DNA of 64,000 nucleotides, taken from positions 17,915-81,914 of the forward strand of contig QFPJ01000010.1 of the NCBI GenBank assembly GCA_003241685.1, given 5' to 3'. The notes below the pieces were generated by a model, which searched no databases, had not been told where the DNA came from, and saw only the letters and a program-made list of their open reading frames with translations. Shown piece after piece: positions 58,658 through 64,000 of this stretch. Origin of the DNA: Sphingopyxis macrogoltabida (lineage in GTDB: Bacteria > Pseudomonadota > Alphaproteobacteria > Sphingomonadales > Sphingomonadaceae). The number at the start of each line of letters is the position of its first letter. Positions within the stretch are counted from its first letter, which is position 1. The position numbers and the translations under genes were made by a program.

Positions 58658-60802
58658 TCATCCCGCCGCCGCGACGATCGCCGCCCATTCGGCTTCGTCG
58701 ATCACGCGAATGCCGAGCGCGCTCGCCTGTTTCAGCTTCGATCCCGCGCCGGGGCCCGACACGACCAGGTCGGTTTTCGCGCTCACGCTGCCCGCCGCCT
58801 TGGCGCCCAGCGCTTCCGCCTGCGCCTTGGCCTCGTCGCGGCTCATCGTTTCCAGCTTGCCGGTGAAGACGACGGTCATCCCCGACACTTCGCTGTCGCG
58901 CGTTTCGACGACATAGGGCGGCGGCGACACTTCGGAGAGGAGGTCGTCCCACAGCACGCGATTGTGCGGTTCGTGGAAGAAATCGCCCAGCGCCTCCGCC
59001 ACCGCGGGGCCGATGCCGTCGGCGCGCACTTCGAGGATCACCTTGATCGCCTCCAGCTTGCGCGCCGCATATTTGCCGTCCGACTCGCCCTCCTGACGCG
59101 GGTTGGCATCGATCCACGCGCGAAGCTCCGCCGCCTTGTCGGGCAGCCGCGCGATGTCGCCGATCCCTTTCAGCAGGTCGCGCGCCGTCACCGCGCCGAT
59201 GTGGCGAATGCCAAGCCCGAAAAGCAGCCGCGCGGCGTCGGGTGCGCGCTTCGCCTCGATCGCGGCGAACAGATTGTCGACCGACTTGTCCTTCCACCCC
59301 TCGCGCCCAAGCAATTCGCCGCGATGATCCTTCAGCCGGAAAATATCCGCCGGTCCCCGTTCGAGCCAGCCGAGGTCGAGAAACTCCTGAATGCTCTTTT
59401 CGCCCAGCCCCTCGATGTCGAGCGCGCCGCGGCTGACGAAATGCCTGAGCCGTTCGAATTTCTGCGCGCCGCAGATCAGGCCGCCGGTGCAGCGGACGTC
59501 GACCTCGCCCTCCTCCGCGACGGCTTCGCTGCCGCACACCGGGCAATGGTCCGGGAACAGGTAAGGCGCGCGATCCGCGTCGCGGGTCAGATTGTCGACG
59601 ACCTGGGGGATGACGTCGCCCGCGCGCTGGACGACGACGCGGTCGCCGGGCCGCACGCCCAATCGGCCGATCTCGTCGCGGTTGTGCAGCGTGACGTTCG
59701 ACACGACGACGCCGCCGACAGTGACGGGGGTCAGGCGGCCCACCGGGGTCAGCTTGCCGGTGCGGCCGACCTGGATGTCGATCGCCTCCAGCGTCGTCTG
59801 TGCGCGTTCGGCGGGAAATTTGTGCGCGATCGCCCAGCGCGGCGCCTTGGCGACGAAACCCAGCCGCGCCTGCCAGTCGAGCCGGTCGACCTTGTAGACG
59901 ACGCCGTCGATGTCATAGGGCAGTTCGGCGCGCGTCGCCTCGATCGTCCGGTAATGGGCCAGCACGTCCGCGACGCTTTCGAAACGCCCGAGCAACGGCG
60001 ACACCGGCACGCCCCAGCCCGCGATTGCCCGCATCACCGCATATTGGGTGTCCGCGGGCGGCGCGCTGACGTCGCCCCAGCCATGGGCGAGGAACCGCAG
60101 CGGGCGCGACGCGGTGACGCTGGCATCCTTCTGGCGCAGCGAGCCCGCGGCAGCGTTGCGCGGATTGGCGAACTGGCGCGCCTTTTCGGGATCGTCGGCT
60201 TCGGCCAGCAGCCGCGCGTTGAGCGCCGCGAAATCGGCCTTGGCCATATAGACCTCGCCGCGAATCTCGAACAGGTCGGGCGCGTTGCCCTCCAGTTGCT
60301 GTGGAATGTCGGCGATGTGGCGGACGTTGGCGGTGACATCCTCCCCCACCGTCCCGTCGCCGCGCGTCGCGGCCTGAACCAGCACGCCCTTTTCATAGCG
60401 CAGCGAACAGGACAGGCCGTCGATCTTGTCCTCGGCAGTGAGCGCGACCGGATCGTCCGCGCCGAGATTGAGGAAACGGCGCACGCGCGCGACGAATTCC
60501 TCGACATCCGCGTCCGCGAAGGCGTTGTCGAGGCTCATCATGCGGACCGCGTGCGTGACCTTCGCCAGCGGCGAGGCCTCGACCGCCGCACCGACCAGCC
60601 GGTTCGGACTGTCGGCGCGGATCAGGTGCGGAAAGGCCGCCTCGATCGCGTTGTTGCGCCGCACCAGCGCGTCATAATCGGCGTCGGAAATCTCCGGGCT
60701 GTCCTCGGCGTGGTACAGCCTGTTGTGACGGGCGACCTGTTTCGCCAACCGCATCAATTCGTTGGCGGCGTCGGCTTCGGACATATCGGCGATGTCGATC
60801 AT
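58658..60802 (-). CDS. ligA: NAD-dependent DNA ligase
   Basis: The 714-residue protein has NAD-binding NRLYHAEDSPEISDADYD near 27-44, the adenylation lysine 126 in AEDKIDGLS, an OB fold, a four-Cys zinc site (CPVCG and CTGGLICG near 410-430), helix-hairpin-helix repeats and a C-terminal BRCT domain (from about 635, GMTVVFTGKLETMSRDEAKA). It seals nicks in replication and repair. ATG 60802 overlaps the ABM gene stop by 4 bases. Confidence 0.96.
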   Translation of the reverse strand: MIDIADMSEADAANELMRLAKQVARHNRLYHAEDSPEISDADYDALVRRNNAIEAAFPHLIRADSPNRLVGAAVEASPLAKVTHAVRMMSLDNAFADADVEEFVARVRRFLNLGADDPVALTAEDKIDGLSCSLRYEKGVLVQAATRGDGTVGEDVTANVRHIADIPQQLEGNAPDLFEIRGEVYMAKADFAALNARLLAEADDPEKARQFANPRNAAAGSLRQKDASVTASRPLRFLAHGWGDVSAPPADTQYAVMRAIAGWGVPVSPLLGRFESVADVLAHYRTIEATRAELPYDIDGVVYKVDRLDWQARLGFVAKAPRWAIAHKFPAERAQTTLEAIDIQVGRTGKLTPVGRLTPVTVGGVVVSNVTLHNRDEIGRLGVRPGDRVVVQRAGDVIPQVVDNLTRDADRAPYLFPDHCPVCGSEAVAEEGEVDVRCTGGLICGAQKFERLRHFVSRGALDIEGLGEKSIQEFLDLGWLERGPADIFRLKDHRGELLGREGWKDKSVDNLFAAIEAKRAPDAARLLFGLGIRHIGAVTARDLLKGIGDIARLPDKAAELRAWIDANPRQEGESDGKYAARKLEAIKVILEVRADGIGPAVAEALGDFFHEPHNRVLWDDLLSEVSPPPYVVETRDSEVSGMTVVFTGKLETMSRDEAKAQAEALGAKAAGSVSAKTDLVVSGPGAGSKLKQASALGIRVIDEAEWAAIVAAAG

Positions 60803-61197
60803 GGGCGCGCCTGCGCCACCGGCGCGAATTCGGCGCGGGTGCCGAATCCGGCGATAAGCGGTCGCCCTTTCGCAATGGCCGCCTGGACGTCGGGAAGCTT
60901 CTGCGACGCGGCATGCGCCGCCTTGGTCTCCCAGATTTCGACGATCCAGATCGCATCGGGGTTCGCGCGATCCTCGCCGATCACATAGCCCATATTCCCC
61001 GGCATCGCGCGCGTCCCTTCGGACAGGATCGCGATCAGCGCGGCGCGCTGGCCCGGCGTGGCGATCATCTGACCGATCAGGCCATATTCGGGAATCACTT
61101 CTTCCATATGCGCCTCCAGCGCCTTCAATTCGCGCGCCGGCAACAGCGCCGCCGCCATGGCCAGCAAGGCGGCAAGATGATCGCGCCGGCTGATCAT
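60799..61197 (-). CDS. ABM-family putative quinol monooxygenase with Tat-like leader
   Basis: The 132-residue protein starts MISRRDHLAALLAMAAALLP, a twin-arginine-like leader, followed by an antibiotic-biosynthesis-monooxygenase barrel (EYGLIGQMIATPGQRAALIA, WIVEIWETKAAHAAS, LPDVQAAIAKGRPLI). ABM proteins include cofactor-free quinol oxygenases and heme-degrading enzymes. It overlaps ligA and the GNAT gene by 4 bases each. The exported location, if the leader works, is unusual for the family. Confidence 0.75.
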   Translation of the reverse strand: MISRRDHLAALLAMAAALLPARELKALEAHMEEVIPEYGLIGQMIATPGQRAALIAILSEGTRAMPGNMGYVIGEDRANPDAIWIVEIWETKAAHAASQKLPDVQAAIAKGRPLIAGFGTRAEFAPVAQARP

Positions 61198-61886
61198 TTC
61201 GCAATCACCAGCGCATGCACCTGCCGCCGGATACGAAAGCCGAGCGATTCATAAAGGCCGATCGCGCCCGCATTATCGGCATAGCTGTGCAGAAAGGGCG
61301 TTTCACCCCGCGCCGCCATCGCGCGCATGACATGGCCGATCAGCGCGCGGGCCAGACCGCGGCCCCGGCAATCCGCCCATGTCGCGACGCCGCTGACCTC
61401 CGCCATGCCCGGCATCAGCATCCGCTGTCCCGCCATGGCGAGCAGACGGCCGTCCTCGCGGACGCCGAAGAAGGGGCCGTAAAGATGCGTGGTGCGGCTC
61501 CACGGTCCGGGCTGTGCATGATCGGCAAGCGCCGCCATCTCGGCCGCGTCGGCATCGCCGAGCGCGATCATCGCAGGTTCGCCCGGCCGCACGGCGGGCG
61601 GCGGTCCGGCGGCGACCATCTGCGCCAGTATCGCGCGTTTCACCTCGTGCGTGCCGGGCGGCACGGGCCATGGCTCGCGCTCCACCAGCCAGAGTTCGCC
61701 ATCGTCGGGGATCAGCGCCGCGAGCGCCGCCTGGGCTTCGGCGCCGTCGTCGGCCGCCGCGCCGAACGGGCCATAGCCGCGATCGATGCGGACGGCGCGC
61801 GCGCCGCCTTCGGCCAGATGCGCCTGGCGCCCGGTCAGCATCGACCAGACGGGCCGGTCGAGCGGGTGCCCCGCCGCCGCCTTCAT
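61194..61886 (-). CDS. GNAT-family N-acetyltransferase
   Basis: The 230-residue protein has two parts: an N-terminal region (1-100) of unknown role and a GNAT domain with VSGVATWADCRGRGLARALI near 164-183 and SYADNAGAIGLYESLGFRIR near 199-218. It resembles FR47-type acetyltransferases. It overlaps recN by 4 bases and the ABM gene by 4 bases, so all belong to one transcript. Confidence 0.85.
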   Translation of the reverse strand: MKAAAGHPLDRPVWSMLTGRQAHLAEGGARAVRIDRGYGPFGAAADDGAEAQAALAALIPDDGELWLVEREPWPVPPGTHEVKRAILAQMVAAGPPPAVRPGEPAMIALGDADAAEMAALADHAQPGPWSRTTHLYGPFFGVREDGRLLAMAGQRMLMPGMAEVSGVATWADCRGRGLARALIGHVMRAMAARGETPFLHSYADNAGAIGLYESLGFRIRRQVHALVIAK

Positions 61887-63565
61887 ATCGTCTCCAGCAA
61901 GCGTTCGGCCTGCGCGCGCGCTTCCGCCGTCACTTCGGCGCCCGACAGCATCCGAGCGATTTCCTCGCGCCGGCCGGCGGCGTCGAGCGCGCGGACGCCG
62001 GTGCGCGTGACCGTTCCCTCGCTCGACTTGGCGATCATGAAGTGCGACGCGCCCTTGGCGGCGACCTGCGGACTGTGCGTCACGGCGAGCAATTGCTTGC
62101 CCGCGCCCCTTCCGCTACCCATCGCCAGCCGCGCCAGCCGTTCGCCGATCGCGCTCGCCACCGCGCCGCCGACGCCGCGGTCGATTTCGTCGAAAATGAT
62201 CGTGTCGGCGCCGCCCTCCTCCGCCAGCGCGACTTTCAGCGCGAGGATGAAGCGCGACAATTCGCCGCCCGACGCGATCTTCGCGAGCGGCGCAAAGGGT
62301 GCGCCAGGGTTGGTCGCGATCAGAAATTCGACGCGGTCGATGCCGCCTTCGCCCCAGCGTTCGGCGGGCAGGCGCTCGACCAGCGTGCGGAACCGCGCGG
62401 CGTCGAGCTTGAGCGGCGCCAGTTCGCCCGCGACCGCGGCGTCGAGGCGTGCGGCGGCCTTCGTCCGCTGGTCCGACAGGGCGGTCGCGGCGTGAGTATA
62501 GGCCGCGGCGCTTTCGGCGACCGCCGCCTCCAGCTTTGCCAGCCCCGCGCTGCCGCCCTCGATCGCGTCCAGCCGCGCCGCCATGTCGTCGGCCAGCGCG
62601 GCCAGTTCGTCGGCCTGAACCCCATGTTTGCGCGCCATCGCCCGCAGTTCGAACAGGCGCGCTTCGGTGTTTTCCAGCCGGTCGGGATCATATTCCAGCG
62701 CGCGCGCCGCATCGTGCAGCTTCGCCTCGGCCTCGTCGGCGTCGATGATCGCGCGGTCGAGGCTGGCGAGCGCTTCGGCCAGCAGCGGATGATCGGCCGC
62801 CAGCCGGTCGAGCCGCCGCGCCGCGCCGCGCAGCAGCGCCGGGCCGCCCGCGCTGCCGTCGAAGGCGTCCATGATCGCGCCCAGGTCGCCCGCGATCCGC
62901 TCCCCCTTCTGCATCGCGGCGCGCGCTTCGGCGAGTTCGGCCTCTTCGCCCGGCTGCGGCGCCAGCGCGCGCAATTCGGCGACGCAATGGTCCAGCCATT
63001 CGCGGTCGCGCTCCGCCTCCGCGATCGCCGCCCGCGCCGCCGTCAATCGCTCTTCGGCCACCCGCCACGCCGTGTGCGCCGCCGCCACCGCGCCGGTGTC
63101 GGCCCGCGCATAGGTGTCGAGCAGCGCGCGGTGCCCCGCGGGCGCGAGCAGGCCGCGGTCGTCGTGCTGGCCGTGAATTTCCACCAGATAGCCGCCGACC
63201 TCGCGCAGCAGCGCCGCCGAACAGGGCTGGTCGTTCAGGAAGGCGCGGCTGCCGCCGTCGGCTTTCAGCGTCCGGCGGATCAGCAGCGGTTCGCCCGCGT
63301 CCTGCGCGATGTCGTTGTCGGCGAGCAGCGCCGCGAGCGGACTGCCCGCGCGGGGCGGCGTGAAGCTGGCCGTCACCTGCGCCCGGTCGCTGCCCTGGCG
63401 CACCAGCGCGGTGTCGGCCCGCATCCCGAGCGCCAGCCCCAGCGCGTCGAGCAGGATAGACTTGCCCGCCCCCGTCTCGCCCGTCAGTACGCCCAAGCCG
63501 CCCTCGAAATCGAGGTCGAGCCGTTCGATGAGAACGATGTCGGCAATGGATAATGCGGTCAGCAC
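61883..63565 (-). CDS. recN: DNA repair protein RecN
   Basis: The 560-residue SMC-like protein has Walker A GETGAGKS (29-36), coiled-coil regions rich in Ala/Glu/Arg (about 150-370), signature KIASGGELSRFILALK near 430 and Walker B TIIFDEIDRGVGGAVA near 457. It acts early in double-strand-break repair. The bamD-recN-ligA order is common in alphaproteobacteria, here with GNAT and ABM genes inserted before ligA. Confidence 0.95.
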   Translation of the reverse strand: MLTALSIADIVLIERLDLDFEGGLGVLTGETGAGKSILLDALGLALGMRADTALVRQGSDRAQVTASFTPPRAGSPLAALLADNDIAQDAGEPLLIRRTLKADGGSRAFLNDQPCSAALLREVGGYLVEIHGQHDDRGLLAPAGHRALLDTYARADTGAVAAAHTAWRVAEERLTAARAAIAEAERDREWLDHCVAELRALAPQPGEEAELAEARAAMQKGERIAGDLGAIMDAFDGSAGGPALLRGAARRLDRLAADHPLLAEALASLDRAIIDADEAEAKLHDAARALEYDPDRLENTEARLFELRAMARKHGVQADELAALADDMAARLDAIEGGSAGLAKLEAAVAESAAAYTHAATALSDQRTKAAARLDAAVAGELAPLKLDAARFRTLVERLPAERWGEGGIDRVEFLIATNPGAPFAPLAKIASGGELSRFILALKVALAEEGGADTIIFDEIDRGVGGAVASAIGERLARLAMGSGRGAGKQLLAVTHSPQVAAKGASHFMIAKSSEGTVTRTGVRALDAAGRREEIARMLSGAEVTAEARAQAERLLETI

Positions 63566-63597
63566 GCGCCGGTCTTACCGCAGAACAAAATGCGAAT

Positions 63598-64000
63598 CTA
63601 CGCCGTCGGCGCGTTCTTCCGCATCAGCGCATAGGCGCGTTCATACCATTTGCTGCCCGGGTAATTGGCGCCGAGCACGGCGGCCGATTTCTTCGCTTCT
63701 TCCGGCACGCCGAGCGCCAGATAGGATTCGGTCAGGCGATAGAGCGCCTCGGGCGCGTGGCTGGTGGTCTGATATTTGTCGACGACTTCGCGGAAACGGA
63801 TCGACGCGGCGAGCCAGTTCGAGCTGCGCTGATAGAAACGGCCGATTTCCATCTCCTTGCCCGCCAGATGATCCTGCACCAGATCGACCATCAGCCGCGC
63901 GTCGGCGGCATAACGGCTGTCGGGATAGCGGCGGATCACCTCGCCCAGCGCATTCTTCGCCTGTTCGGTGATCTTCTGATCGCGGGTGACGTCGCTGATC
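63598..64000 (-). CDS. bamD: Outer-membrane assembly lipoprotein BamD, C-terminal part (partial)
   Basis: The gene enters from the right edge and is open to it. The 134 codons present read QKITEQAKNALGEVIRRYPD, SRYAADARLMVDLVQDHLAG, FYQRSSNWLAASIRFREVVD and EALYRLTESYLALGVPEEAK, matching the tetratricopeptide repeats of BamD/ComL. The lipoprotein signal lies outside. BamD feeds outer-membrane proteins to BamA. Upstream of recN on the same strand; 32 bases between. Confidence 0.9.
   Translation of the reverse strand, partial: ISDVTRDQKITEQAKNALGEVIRRYPDSRYAADARLMVDLVQDHLAGKEMEIGRFYQRSSNWLAASIRFREVVDKYQTTSHAPEALYRLTESYLALGVPEEAKKSAAVLGANYPGSKWYERAYALMRKNAPTA

Noticed and set aside
1..64000. 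tRNA or rRNA genes, CRISPR arrays, integrases or insertion sequences.
   Set aside because: No cloverleaf-like sequence, rRNA core, regularly spaced repeats or transposase/integrase motif was seen. Short RNAs could still have been missed by eye.

Overview
The window is 64 kb of GC-rich chromosomal DNA packed with alphaproteobacterial housekeeping and accessory genes on both strands. Gene content (crtZ-type carotene hydroxylase, DUF2855, DUF1295 and DUF1285 proteins, M2 dipeptidase, the bamD-recN-ligA order, short 4-nt ATGA overlaps throughout) and the dispersed intergenic palindromes fit a sphingomonad, probably near Sphingopyxis. That assignment is inference from composition and gene style only. 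No rRNA, tRNA, CRISPR array, prophage or insertion sequence is visible.

Layout. 0-5 kb: end of wrbA, a DODA-type dioxygenase, a pseudouridine synthase coupled to arfB, a degenerate SRAP-like protein, PilZ and EVE proteins, then a 2-oxoglutarate oxygenase preceded by a perfect 31-bp inverted repeat. 4.8-9.3 kb: a minus-strand lipid/membrane operon (DUF1295, PlsC), then an iron-linked divergon around a Fur-box-like palindrome (fpr with a partner to the left, a short ORF and a PPOX-family protein to the right). 9.3-17.8 kb: parC, a GGDEF-EAL protein tail-overlapping cca, a cca-Nudix-DUF1285 operon, a GNAT, and a folB-pteridine reductase pair. 17.9-25 kb: succinate-semialdehyde dehydrogenase, a TIGR02466 oxygenase, an SMP-30 protein, a VIT-family transporter, a decayed DUF488 gene, DUF2855, HAD and universal stress proteins. 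25-31 kb: a LysR regulator divergent from a CoA-transferase operon whose two subunit genes are split by a lipoprotein phosphatase, then a serine hydrolase, GST and crtZ. 31-38.5 kb: leuCD, a quinone oxidoreductase, a parDE toxin-antitoxin pair and sdhCDA without sdhB. 38.6-45.2 kb: a MarR-EmrA-EmrB efflux operon, a DsbA-like isomerase with a hydrolase, and an M2 peptidase ending in a strong terminator. 45.3-55 kb: a repeat mosaic, an ArsR/SRPBCC divergon, AMP nucleosidase, peroxiredoxin, alanine dehydrogenase with its Lrp-type regulator, a soluble globin-like chemoreceptor, prmA and phhA. 55-64 kb: modABC, a sterol-desaturase-family enzyme, ligA, recN and the start-truncated bamD.

The most notable signals are a stop-codon palindrome (consensus near TAGGGTCAGGACCCTA) that supplies TAG stops for four reading frames at three sites; nested inverted-repeat elements; a SRAP relative lacking its catalytic cysteine; a CoA-transferase operon interrupted by a secreted phosphatase; an sdh operon lacking sdhB beside a toxin-antitoxin pair; and several operator-like palindromes that overlap or abut the start codon of their presumed regulator.
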